This document shows, in pieces, positions 8,966-16,882 of a stretch of DNA of 64,000 nucleotides. The position numbers were made by a program, and so were the translations under genes. The stretch lies in the NCBI RefSeq assembly GCF_003323745.1, contig NZ_QOIL01000002.1, positions 465,753 to 529,752 of the forward strand, read 5' to 3'. Source of the stretch: Sphaerisporangium album. Its GTDB lineage: Bacteria; Actinomycetota; Actinomycetes; Streptosporangiales; Streptosporangiaceae. The notes under the pieces were generated by a model. The model was not told where the DNA came from. It made no database searches and worked only from the letters and a program-made list of their open reading frames with translations. The stretch's first letter is position 1; each line of letters begins with the position of its first letter.

Positions 8966-10075
8966 GCGTGTATTTGGCTGTGATCAAGGGATGGTCCGGG
9001 TGAGGTCTTTGATCCAGATCATCGCGGCGCGGAGGTGGAGGCCCGCGAGGTAGCTTGCAGGGGTCTTGTCGTAGCGGGTGGCGATGCCTCGCCAGGCCTT
9101 CAGCTTGTTGATCAGGCGCTCGACGGTGTTCCGCTCCTTGTACAGGTCGGCGTCGTGGCTGACGGGCCGGCCGCCCTTGCTGCCCTTCTTCTTCCGGTTG
9201 GCGGCCTGGTCCTTCCTTTCTGGGATGACTGCCTTGATACGCCGTCTCCGTAGGTAGGCGCGGTTGCCGCGGGATGAGTAGGCCTTGTCGCCGGCGACCG
9301 CGCCGGGCCGGGTCCGGGGACGGCCGACGGGCACCCGGATGCGTACTTTCTTCAGCACCGGGATGAACTGCGGGCTGTTGGCGGCCTGTCCTGCGGTCAA
9401 GACGAACGCCAGCGGGCGGCACTTGCGGTCGGCGGCGAGGTGGATCTTGCTGGTCTGCCCGCCCCTGGAGCGTCCGAGCAGGGCAGCTTTCAGCCGGAGC
9501 TTACGCCGGTACCGGACGCGTCGCCGTTCTTCTGCTTCGGGGTCGTTTGCGGCGTTCTGCTCCTGTTGTCCTTCCGGGTCGCCCCCTTTTGCTGGCCTTG
9601 TCGTCCTCGGCGGCCTTCTCCAGCGCGGCGACAAGGTCGCTGCCCAGGTGCATCCCGGCGGCGTCGTGATGAGCCCGGGCGGTGGTGGAGTCCACGCTGA
9701 CCAGGGACAAGTCCACCTCCCCACGCTTGACGGCTTCCGCGATAACCCCCTCCAGCAAGGCTTCGAAAACACCCGCGTCCCTCCACTGCCGGAAGCGGTT
9801 GTGGACGGTCGGCCAGGCGCTGAACTCCTCGGGCATCTCCCGCCACTGCCCGCCCGTCCTGAACCGCCAGATCACGCCCCTCGAACTGCTGCCGTAGCCG
9901 CTCAGGGTACGGGCCGAACCTGCCGATCGGCAGGTAAGGCTCAATGAACTCCCACTCTTCGTCTGTCAGTTGGGCCCGCGTCACACACGACGACCTACCG
10001 GATCCCGCTCTGCCGCAGGGGCGAATCCCAAACATTGATCGCGTAGTTTCTTGCCTTGTGGCCTTACAGGAAAGA
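8966..10075 (-). mobile_element. IS5-family (IS427-like) insertion sequence, ends unresolved
   Basis: The element carries a minus-strand IS5-type transposase in several frames. Both flanks contain the motif GATCAA in inverted orientation (about 8979-8984 and 10034-10039), but the outer bases of the two ends do not match as terminal inverted repeats and I find no target duplication. Boundaries are approximate. The mismatch of the ends, with loss of the helicase remainder, points to an IS-mediated deletion rather than a simple insertion. Confidence 0.6.
8984..9984 (-). pseudogene. IS5-family transposase, frame-disrupted
   Basis: Read from GTG 9984 leftwards. The N-terminus (LTDEEWEFIEPYLPIGRFG) is in one frame. 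At about 9883 an extra G (gagggg) moves the normal continuation (VIWRFRTGGQWREMPEEF) to a second frame. After about 9590 the C-terminal half, including the DDE-domain segments GGQTSKIHLAAD and DADLYKERNTVERLINKLK, is in a third frame. One shift is expected in IS427-type elements, which make the transposase by programmed frameshifting. The extra-G shift is not expected, so the enzyme is probably dead. It could also be a sequencing error. Confidence 0.7.
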
Positions 10076-10209
10076 CGGGCCGGTGTGGATCGCCGGACGA
10101 CTATCGAGGAACGGCTCCACAGCACGGCCGTCGCCGTCCCCAGATAGACGCCCGTCGCGACCCGCGGTCCTTGGCGGAGCAGGCGGCGTGTGCCCGCCCA
10201 TGGGCTGTT

Positions 10210-10566
10210 TCAGGCGAGTGGCGGGGCCTTTCTCGCCGAACCTCGATAGTCCTCGACCGTGTAGCGCTTCTCGCTCTCGTCCAGCTTCGCGTGTGCCGCC
10301 TGGACCAGGTCGATGTCCAAGATGTCGGCCAGCCGGATCAAGAAGATCATCACGTCGCCGACCTCTGATCGCACCCGACCGGAAGCCTCCGGATCCTCCA
10401 TGACCTCGGAGGATTCCGAAGGCGTAAGCCATTGGAACTCCGCAAGCAGTTCCCCGACCTCACCGGCCAGCGCCATCGCCAGGTTCTTCGGCGTGTGGAA
10501 CTGCTCCCAGTCTCTGGCCTGCGCAAAGCGTCGTAGCCGTTCGGCCAGGCCTTCAAGCTCGCTCAT
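10210..10566 (-). CDS. MazG-like nucleotide pyrophosphohydrolase
   Basis: 118 aa. The MazG/RS21-C6 fold is clear: the EVGELLAEFQW helix motif and EVGDVMIFLIRLADILDID supply the acidic metal ligands (E-x-x-E and E-x-x-D). Such short single-domain enzymes hydrolyse (d)NTPs, typically dCTP or damaged nucleotides, to the monophosphate and pyrophosphate. The start at 10566 (MSELEGLAERL) fits the family. The gene stands alone next to the IS element and is divergent from a small membrane-protein gene. Nucleotide clean-up is likely; a defence role (dNTP depletion) is speculation based on location. Confidence 0.85.
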   Translation of the reverse strand: MSELEGLAERLRRFAQARDWEQFHTPKNLAMALAGEVGELLAEFQWLTPSESSEVMEDPEASGRVRSEVGDVMIFLIRLADILDIDLVQAAHAKLDESEKRYTVEDYRGSARKAPPLA

Positions 10567-10667
10567 GGGAGCAAGCTACCCGCGGTGGTTCTCCGTCGCG
10601 GGCAGCAGGGCAGAGCAGCGAGACTATTCGGCGGTAGGGACGAACGCTCCGCGCTGCGGTCGCGTTC

Positions 10668-11192
10668 GTGTGGCTTCGTGAGAGGCGGTCGGTGGCTGTG
10701 CGTAGGCGGGACCTGTACCTCATCGTCGCCGCGGTGTCGTGTGTGCTCGTGGCGTTCGGCGCTGTCGCCTTCAACTGGGTGAAAGGCGGCCTCGACGTCA
10801 TGATGGAACGGCCGGACCCGGCTTGCGTCGCTCGGAGCGAGGCCGAGAACGAGAGGCTGGCGCAGGCCGTCGCCCGATACCTGCCCTCCGTGAACCCTGA
10901 CGAGATCGAGCGTGGGCACAGCTGCGGCCCACCCGAGAGCGGCAGCCCTTGGATAGAGACCGAGCTTCCGCGTACCTCGATCGATGAGACTCTGCGTGGG
11001 TTCCGCCCGCCGCACTGGACCGCGGTCCCGGCGGACGAAGCCCAGAAGCAGGCCGATCCTGGGCAGGTGGCCGCCGCAGTGACGGGAGAGGTGGATCACC
11101 GCAAGGTCGAGGTGTACGCCATCCAGGTCAAACCCCGCACGGGACCCCTCAGGGGACCGGTCAAGATCATTGCTTGGTTCGTGATGGCCTAG
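10668..11192 (+). CDS. small single-pass membrane protein of unknown function
   Basis: 174 aa from the first possible start. A GTG at 10698 (VRRRDLYLIV) is an equally good start, since neither has a convincing ribosome-binding site. One transmembrane segment (LYLIVAAVSCVLVAFGAVAF) follows a basic N-terminus, so the remaining 130 residues should face outside. Two cysteines (DPACVARS and HSCGPPES) could form a disulfide. I recognise no family. It is convergent with the F420-reductase-like gene. Confidence 0.55.
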   Translation: MWLRERRSVAVRRRDLYLIVAAVSCVLVAFGAVAFNWVKGGLDVMMERPDPACVARSEAENERLAQAVARYLPSVNPDEIERGHSCGPPESGSPWIETELPRTSIDETLRGFRPPHWTAVPADEAQKQADPGQVAAAVTGEVDHRKVEVYAIQVKPRTGPLRGPVKIIAWFVMA

Positions 11193-11321
11193 TGTGCTGC
11201 CCCACAGCTGTCCGGTGAACGGTCCCCGGGGTGCTCGCCGTACGAGGGCGCCGGCATTGTCGTATCCCACTTCGCCGACGCGGCGCCCAGGACATGGGCG
11301 GGGATCTGTACCGATCCCTGC

Positions 11322-11346
11322 GCCTCGCCGCGGCCTGCGGCGAGGC
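11322..11346 (-). terminator. hairpin after the F420-reductase-like gene
   Basis: Perfect 10-bp stem (GCCTCGCCGC / GCGGCGAGGC) with a 5-nt loop, 16 nt beyond the stop of the minus-strand gene at 11362. There is no U-run, as is usual for actinobacterial terminators. Confidence 0.55.
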
Positions 11347-11361
11347 GGTGCTGGGGGAGCG

Positions 11362-12072
11362 TCAGTCCCGCGCGGTGTCGCGGTAGCGGCGGGCGGCGGC
11401 CAGGGCGGCGCGGATGGTGTCGGCGTCGGCGGGGGAGCCGGGGTCGTCGCCTGCGATGCCGAGGCCCTGCGGGTTCCTGGCGTAGGGCACGGCATAGGCG
11501 GGGGTGTCGCGCTGGAAGCGCCAGCCCTCCGCCAGCGGTCCTGCGTCCACGGCGTCGAAGCCGAGGATGTCCAGCAGCGCGGTCGCGGCGGCCTTGGCCC
11601 CAGGGTCGTCGCCGGCGATCGGCAGGGCTGTGCGGTCCGGGGAACCCGCAGGGCGGGCCAGGGCGGCCAGGTGCTTGAAGTAGATGTTGTTGAAGACCTT
11701 GACGACCTGGGCGTCCGGCAGATGCCGCTGGACCAGTTCGCTGGTGGTGGTCTCTTCGGTGTCCAGTTCCGGGATCTGTCCGTCGCGCTGGGGATAGTAG
11801 TTGCCGGTGTCCAGGACGACCTTGCCGGCCAGCGGCTCCACCGGTACCTGGCGGTATGCGTGCAATGGGACGGTCACCACCACCCAGTCCCCGGCGGCCG
11901 CGGCCTCGGCCGGGGTGGCGGCTCTGGCGTGCGGGCCGAGTTCCTCGGCGAGCGTGGTCAAGGTGTGCGGGCCGCGGGAGTTGCTCAGCACGACGTCCAG
12001 GCCGGCGGCCACCGCCAGCCGGGCGAGCGTGCTGCCGATGTTCCCGCTGCCGATCAATCCGAGAGTTGCCAT
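11362..12072 (-). CDS. NADPH-dependent F420 reductase-like oxidoreductase
   Basis: 236 aa from ATG 12072 (AGGGATG upstream). The frame is open further upstream, but the Rossmann motif GLIGSGNIGSTLARLA begins only at residue 4, which fixes this start. Other family segments are the DVVLSNSRG strand, VVVTVPLHAYRQVP, VLDTGNYYPQRDG and VVKVFNNIYFKHL. These match the F420-NADP oxidoreductase fold, whose members reduce NADP with F420H2 or act on other substrates through NADPH. True F420 use is uncertain, because many relatives in Actinobacteria are of unknown specificity. It lies downstream of an ADP-ribosylglycohydrolase gene on the same strand with a 214-nt gap. Confidence 0.8.
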   Translation of the reverse strand: MATLGLIGSGNIGSTLARLAVAAGLDVVLSNSRGPHTLTTLAEELGPHARAATPAEAAAAGDWVVVTVPLHAYRQVPVEPLAGKVVLDTGNYYPQRDGQIPELDTEETTTSELVQRHLPDAQVVKVFNNIYFKHLAALARPAGSPDRTALPIAGDDPGAKAAATALLDILGFDAVDAGPLAEGWRFQRDTPAYAVPYARNPQGLGIAGDDPGSPADADTIRAALAAARRYRDTARD

Positions 12073-12286
12073 GACGGCGACAACGACATCCCTGGTCTCT
12101 GTTGTTCCTCTCTGGTCGGGGCTTCTCAGCGCATGCTCCCGCGGCACCCGCCGGCTCCGGGCTCGGCGACGCCCGCCCGCTGTGTCCGATCGCCGCGCCT
12201 CGGCGCCACCCACGATGGGCGACACCGTACGAAACGCCCTCTCGGTGTCCGGGTGAACTGGTGATGAGTATCACCGCTTGACCGGC

Positions 12287-13378
12287 TCAGGAGCCGGGAT
12301 ATTTGCCCCGGGGGAGGTCGCCGCCGGAGAACCAGGTGGTGAAGTCGTCGGCGAGTTCGGTGATGGTGGTCCGCCCTTCCAGGGGTGACAGCCAGTGCTG
12401 GGGCAGGGCCGTCTCGCCGTGTCCGGCTCCGAGGATGTTGCCGCAGATGGCGCCGGTCGAGTCGCTGTCGCCGGAGTGGTTGACGGCCAGCAGCAACGCA
12501 CGCTCGACATCGTGCTCGTGGACCAGGGCGCAGTAGACGGCGATCGCGAGTGCCTCCTCGGCGACCCATGCGCCGCCGAGGGTTTCCACTGCCTCGGGGG
12601 TGGGGGGTGTCGTACCGGCCAGGGCGACTGCGGCCTGGATCGCGGCGGTGGTCTCTTCGTGTCCGGGGTGTGCGGAGAGCAGGGCGAGGGCCTCCTGTAC
12701 GGCGTTCGCGAGCGCATGTCCTTGAGCGAGGAAGGAGACGATCGCCGCGAAGGCTCCTGCGGAGAGGTAGCCGGTCGGGTGGCCGTGGGTGATCTGGGCA
12801 CAGGCCGCCGCCAGGCGGAACGCCTCCCGCGGTTCGGGGGACGCCAGGCCGAACGGGGCCGAGCGCATGACCGTGCCGCACCCCTTGGAACCGGAATTGA
12901 CCGCGCCGGCCGCGCCACCCGTCGCCGTCGGGCCGAGCTGGTGACGCAGGCCGGACAGGCAGGTGTTGCCCGGCGCACGGCGGTCGTAGAGCCAGGTCTG
13001 CTCGCGTAGCCGGCCACTGCGGACGAGCCCGTCATCCGGTGGCGGGGACTTGTGCTGCTGCGTGTCGAGCCAGCGAAGGTACGCGTTGCGCACGACGTCC
13101 ACCTCGGCGCAGAAGCCTCGTTCTCGCGCACGGACACCGGCGCGGATCAGTCCCTCGACGGTGAACAGGGTCATCTGGGTGTCGTCGGTGATCAGGCCGA
13201 TCTTCCCGCGCCAGTCGGGGGTGAGGTCGGTCAGCCCCGTACGACCATGGCGGCGGCGGATGTCGGCGATGGAGTCGAACTCGATGGGCGCCCCGAGCGC
13301 GTCCCCGATCGCCCCTCCGAGCAGGCAGCCACGCACTCTGCTGCCAAAGCTCACATCGGTGTGCTCGGCGTCGCGCAT
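12287..13378 (-). CDS. ADP-ribosylglycohydrolase family protein
   Basis: 363 aa from ATG 13378, chosen for AAGGAG 9 nt upstream; the longer frame has no such site. Metal-binding motifs of the DraG/ARH family are present: GGAIGDALGAPIEF near residue 21, TDDTQMTLFT near 63 and NHSGDSDSTGAICGNILG near 300, which supply the paired Asp and Thr ligands for two Mg ions. The enzyme is predicted to remove ADP-ribose from proteins or small molecules in the cytoplasm. ADP-ribosyl hydrolases often accompany toxins or defence systems, but no ADP-ribosyltransferase is visible here. Confidence 0.88.
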   Translation of the reverse strand: MRDAEHTDVSFGSRVRGCLLGGAIGDALGAPIEFDSIADIRRRHGRTGLTDLTPDWRGKIGLITDDTQMTLFTVEGLIRAGVRARERGFCAEVDVVRNAYLRWLDTQQHKSPPPDDGLVRSGRLREQTWLYDRRAPGNTCLSGLRHQLGPTATGGAAGAVNSGSKGCGTVMRSAPFGLASPEPREAFRLAAACAQITHGHPTGYLSAGAFAAIVSFLAQGHALANAVQEALALLSAHPGHEETTAAIQAAVALAGTTPPTPEAVETLGGAWVAEEALAIAVYCALVHEHDVERALLLAVNHSGDSDSTGAICGNILGAGHGETALPQHWLSPLEGRTTITELADDFTTWFSGGDLPRGKYPGS

Positions 13379-13525
13379 GATGGTGATCTCCTTCGCACGA
13401 ATGACCCTGACCGTACCGGCAGTAGCCGCCACGTCGCGGTCGATCTCTGCTGATTCACGGGCTTCTGCGAAGTCCCCTTCTGTCTACAGGGGCGCGTCGA
13501 AGCCGAAATCTCTGGCCAGATCGTT

Positions 13526-13947
13526 CTAAGGAAGGCGGCGCAGCTCGGCGGCGGCTTCGGGGTGGATGAGCGTGTCGCTGTGGTCCTGAAACCAGATCAC
13601 GACCAGGCACGAGGACTCGGCGTTGGGAATCCCGGCCTCGAATAGCCCGATGCACTTCACGGGCGGCAGGAACTCCACAAGGCCATACGGGTGGGGGCGG
13701 GGGCCGCGCCGATCGAAGCGTTGCTGATCGTCCGGGATGGTTCTAGCCGGTGGGACGAGATGGACGGGTACTGCGTCCACTTCCGGCGCGTCCGCTCCAT
13801 CGTCCGACCGATGAACATCTCGTCGTTCATCCGCTGCCTGGGCACGCCTTCGATGAGGCCGCCGTAGGTGAGAGTCATCTCCACCCAGCGCAGATGCACA
13901 TCGAATCCAGCGTCCAGCCGGAGCGGTGTAACGGCGAGACCGACCAT
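13526..13947 (-). pseudogene. conserved hypothetical protein with a frameshift
   Basis: ATG 13947 has GGAGG 7 nt upstream. The frame is sensible to RRKWTQYP (about 13770), then the sensible sequence (VHLVPPARTIPDDQQRF) continues in the next frame to the stop at 13526. Adding one G at about 13763 restores a protein of about 140 aa with a TYGGLIEG segment near the start and SCLVVIWFQD near the end, a layout I have seen in Streptomyces hypothetical proteins. No function is known. The lesion is a single-base deletion, like several others in this part of the window. Confidence 0.55.
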
Positions 13948-14248
13948 GATTTCCTCCACTGAGCTGAGCCAGGTCTACCGCGACATCGCCGGTCCGGCAT
14001 CGGAATGCCGCAGAAACACCTATCGGATGGTGGCCGCATGCAGTAGATCATATGTGAACCGAGTGCACAACATACACTCGTCCTCGCGCTTGGATTCGTC
14101 GAGGTTGGCCGGTGCCGCCGGTCGGCGGCTCCGGGCTCGCTCTGTACGCGACCTGCGTGCCTACGCCGACGGGTTGCACGACCCTATGCGCCATCTGGAC
14201 GCTCTGGAGTGACGGCCCGCCACGAGTCGGTTCGTCCCGTCCGGGCCT
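13948..14248. other. 301-nt intergenic region, no confident gene
   Basis: Lower-GC stretches (about 14020-14090) look like promoter DNA for the minus-strand hypothetical gene. A short plus-strand frame ending at 14212 (RSVRDLRAYADGLHDPMRHL) reads like a protein tail but has no start or context, so it is at most a gene remnant. Confidence 0.3.
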
Positions 14249-15259
14249 TCAGGGGAGTTTGCCGAGGGACTTGGTGAGGATGGCGGCGGTGTCGGCGATG
14301 AGCTTGTTGTCGTAAGCCGTGTCTCGGGCGTGGTGGTTGGTGTAGATGGTCATGATGATGGGGGGAGTCGTGGCGGTGGGGTGGATTACGGCGATGTCGT
14401 TGGCGGAGCCGTAGGAGGATGAGGAGCCCGTTTTGTCGCCGATGATCCAGGTCTTGGGGAGGGCGGCGCGGATGCGGGCGTCGCCGGTGGTGTTGGCGCG
14501 GAGCCAGGCGTTGAGCTGGGCGCGGTCCCGGGGGTCCAGGGCGTTGTCGACCGTGACCTTGCGCAGGTCGTGGGCTATGGCGGCGGGGGTGGTGGTGTCG
14601 CGCTTCTCCTTGAGGCTCCAGTTGTTGAGTTCGGTCTCCCAGCGGTCGAGGTGGGTGATCGGGTCCTTCAGCGAGCGGAAGTACTTCGTCAGGCCCGCCG
14701 GTCCGCCGATCTGCCTGAGCACCATGTTGGCCGCGGTGTTGTCGCTGTAGGTGATGGCGGCCTCGCAGAGCTTGGCGACGGTCATGCCGTCATCCACGTG
14801 CTTCTCGGTGACCGGGGAGTTCTCCTTCAGGTCGCCGCTCTTCCAGTGGATCACCCGGTTCATCAGCCCTGGGGTGGAGGTGCGGGCCTTGTCCAGGACG
14901 GCGGCGCAGGCCAGTGCCTTGAAGGTGGAGAGCAGGGGGAAGCGTTCGCCGGAGCGATAGCCGATCGTCCTGCCGGTGGCCGTGTCGACGGCGTACGCGC
15001 CGATGCGACCCTTGGACGACTTCTCCAGGTCGCGCAGCAGCCGGTGGGCGACGGCTTCGCGGGGCGACGTGAGCCGGAGGTCTTCGAGGCCGCCCTGCTT
15101 GACGCCTGTCGCGGTCAGGGCCACTCCGGTCCGGGGGATCGCCCGGCTGTCGGCCACGGCGGTGTCCACACCACAGGCGGTTCCACCCGCGAGGAGGGAG
15201 ATCGTCAGCCCGGTCGCCTTCAGCGCCGCAGGAAGCCGGTGAGTGGGCAAGTGCCGCAT
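14249..15259 (-). CDS. bla: class A beta-lactamase, exported
   Basis: 336 aa from ATG 15259 (GAAGGA 9 nt upstream). All class A active-site motifs are present: STFK (Ser111/Lys114), YSDN (Ser172-Asn174), ETELN (Glu208, the Glu166-type base) and DKTG (Lys276-Gly278). The enzyme hydrolyses beta-lactam rings by an acyl-serine mechanism. A signal sequence (GLTISLLAGGTACG) precedes the domain. Cys29 could be lipidated, although Gly at -3 makes the lipobox poor. It is longer than usual because of about 35 extra residues after the signal. A perfect palindrome lies 62 nt upstream of the start, so the gene is probably regulated. No blaI or blaR neighbour is present. Confidence 0.93.
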   Translation of the reverse strand: MRHLPTHRLPAALKATGLTISLLAGGTACGVDTAVADSRAIPRTGVALTATGVKQGGLEDLRLTSPREAVAHRLLRDLEKSSKGRIGAYAVDTATGRTIGYRSGERFPLLSTFKALACAAVLDKARTSTPGLMNRVIHWKSGDLKENSPVTEKHVDDGMTVAKLCEAAITYSDNTAANMVLRQIGGPAGLTKYFRSLKDPITHLDRWETELNNWSLKEKRDTTTPAAIAHDLRKVTVDNALDPRDRAQLNAWLRANTTGDARIRAALPKTWIIGDKTGSSSSYGSANDIAVIHPTATTPPIIMTIYTNHHARDTAYDNKLIADTAAILTKSLGKLP

Positions 15260-15321
15260 TCCATGTCCTTCGCTCGTGATCAGTGGGCGCAAGAAGGACA
15301 TCAGAGTGAGACGGATGGTGT

Positions 15322-15337
15322 CCAATATCGATATTGG
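15322..15337. promoter_or_regulatory. perfect 16-bp palindrome in the bla promoter region
   Basis: CCAATATCGATATTGG, AT-rich inside GC-rich DNA, upstream of the beta-lactamase start. It is a likely operator for a dimeric repressor and may overlap the promoter core. The binding protein is not identifiable in the window. Confidence 0.55.
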
Positions 15338-15991
15338 TCCGCCCCTCATATCGGCACTCGTATCAGTGCAGGTCGGGCCGCTATCGCGCTGATGGCCGGC
15401 GCTGCGGTGCCCGCGTCGGAGTCAGGTTCGGAGGTGCCCGGGGCCGGGTGCGGTGGGTGACGGACGTTCGTCCTGGTCGGGGGCCTCCACCAGGTGCGGG
15501 GAGATCTTTCGCGGGGCGCTTGACGGTGGTGGGGAGAAACGGGTGTCCTGGATGGGTGGCACCTCGTTCGGTGAGGCGTCTGCGCGGACACAGGCCACTG
15601 ACCCCACGACATCGAGAGATGCCCAGGGTCAGGACAGGTCTCCCCGGCTTAAGGGGTGACCCCAGGTGGCTTCCCATTCAGGGATCACGCCGTGCAGTGC
15701 CGAAGCTCTTACATGAGGGGTGCTGGTCAACTGTTGGTCCGCCGTCGAGGACGGCGCGTGCGCGGGCGCCCTGGCATGCTCGCGGGCGGTGTAAGGAGGA
15801 GGTGACGCGTGATGGACGTCGATTGCCATAGTCGACTGTCCTGTTCCGTGACACCCCGCATCCATCGCCCGCGCCGGGACGGCTGACCGGCCGAGACCGG
15901 TCGGGCCTTCAGAGCTCACGCGCGGCCGCCGTCGCGCCCGGTGCGATGCTCCCGCGGGGCGTTCCCCTTGCGTAAGCGGAGGAGGTCCGCC
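15338..15991. other. about 650 nt without a convincing gene
   Basis: Only low-quality frames are present (Pro/Arg/Gly-rich, no family features). The right edge carries the ribosome-binding site of the small ORF at 15992. I see no RNA gene, repeat or terminator of note. Confidence 0.4.
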
Positions 15992-16177
15992 ATGACCATC
16001 ACGATCACGCTGCCCCAGATGCTGACGAGCGCCGACCTGCGGCGTCTCCTGCGTGCCCTGTGGCCGCTGGCGGCCGTCGCGCTGCCCGCGGTCGCGGAGG
16101 CCGTCGGGGCGTCGTTCGTCGTACGCCTGGCCGTCGAGATCGCCGTACGGGTGGCCGGCCAGGCCATGAGTGCGTAG
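15992..16177 (+). CDS. small protein (61 aa) of unknown function
   Basis: ATG 15992 has a near-ideal AGGAGG 6 nt upstream, the main reason to call it. The product is MTITITLPQMLTSADL followed by hydrophobic helices (LWPLAAVALPAVAEAVGASFVVRLAVEIAV), so it may be membrane-associated or amphipathic. No family is recognised. The upstream frame also allows a longer version from 15941, but without a ribosome-binding site. Confidence 0.5.
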   Translation: MTITITLPQMLTSADLRRLLRALWPLAAVALPAVAEAVGASFVVRLAVEIAVRVAGQAMSA

Positions 16178-16222
16178 ACCACCCGGGAGCGTACCGGGAC
16201 GGCGTCCGCCCGGGGGGCCTCG

Positions 16223-16714
16223 TCAGGCCGCCGGGCGCTCGTCGTCGAACCAGCGGCGCAGCCGGTCGAGGATCGCCCGCAGCGCGCCCGTTTCGATCGC
16301 CCGATGGATCGCGCCGTCGGAGAACCGCTCGCCGCGGACGAACGTGGTGGCCAGGCGGGCGGCGTCGGCGACGGGCGCGCCGGCCAGGCCGCGTCCGTCC
16401 GGGAACAGGGGGGTCGTCCTGTGCCACTGCTGCCAGTCGAACACCACGATGACCTTCAGCTCGTACAGCAGGGCGACGACCTCGTCGATCGCGTCGCCGT
16501 GGAGGGGATGGGGGACCTGCACGGAGCCGGCGGCGAGCTTCTGCCCGCCGCCCCAGGGCACCTGGAGGCCGGCCGGGCTGAGGGCGCCGGCGAGGGAGAA
16601 CAGACGCGCCCAGCGTTCGGCAGGCTGGGCGGCGAGCGTCGCGGCGATCTCGTCGTCGGTGGGGCCGCCGAAGCCGGACCCGCCCGCTCCGCGTGCGCGC
16701 TGTGGCTCCGTCAC
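16223..16714 (-). CDS. DUF6508 family protein
   Basis: 163 aa from GTG 16714 (GAGGAG about 10 nt upstream). The frame stays open far upstream, antisense to the ABC transporter, but only this end has protein-like composition. Its C-terminal half carries the pattern I associate with DUF6508: VVFDWQQW, then TTFVRGERFSDGAIHRA and an ILDRLRRW ending. The function of the family is unknown. It is convergent with the small ORF at 15992 and divergent from the ABC exporter. Confidence 0.7.
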   Translation of the reverse strand: MTEPQRARGAGGSGFGGPTDDEIAATLAAQPAERWARLFSLAGALSPAGLQVPWGGGQKLAAGSVQVPHPLHGDAIDEVVALLYELKVIVVFDWQQWHRTTPLFPDGRGLAGAPVADAARLATTFVRGERFSDGAIHRAIETGALRAILDRLRRWFDDERPAA

Positions 16715-16882
16715 GATCGCCGTCTCCTCACTGCCGTTCGCATTTCCAACGTATCGGCCCGAAGGGTGGCGTACCGGCCATTCCGCCGGAGGAAAAATAG
16801 CGCGTGCCTGAGCTACGTGCTCATATAGCGTGTTCCGCGTGATTTCCACACCCCGCCGCGCCCCCTCCCTCGGGGCGCACCC

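Noticed and set aside
1-10125. Prophage or integrative element
   Set aside because: No integrase, structural phage genes, attachment repeats or relaxase are visible, so the island is called only as accessory DNA.
15334-15831. Several overlapping frames downstream of the bla promoter
   Set aside because: All are Arg/Pro/Gly-rich with no start signal; typical non-coding high-GC frames.
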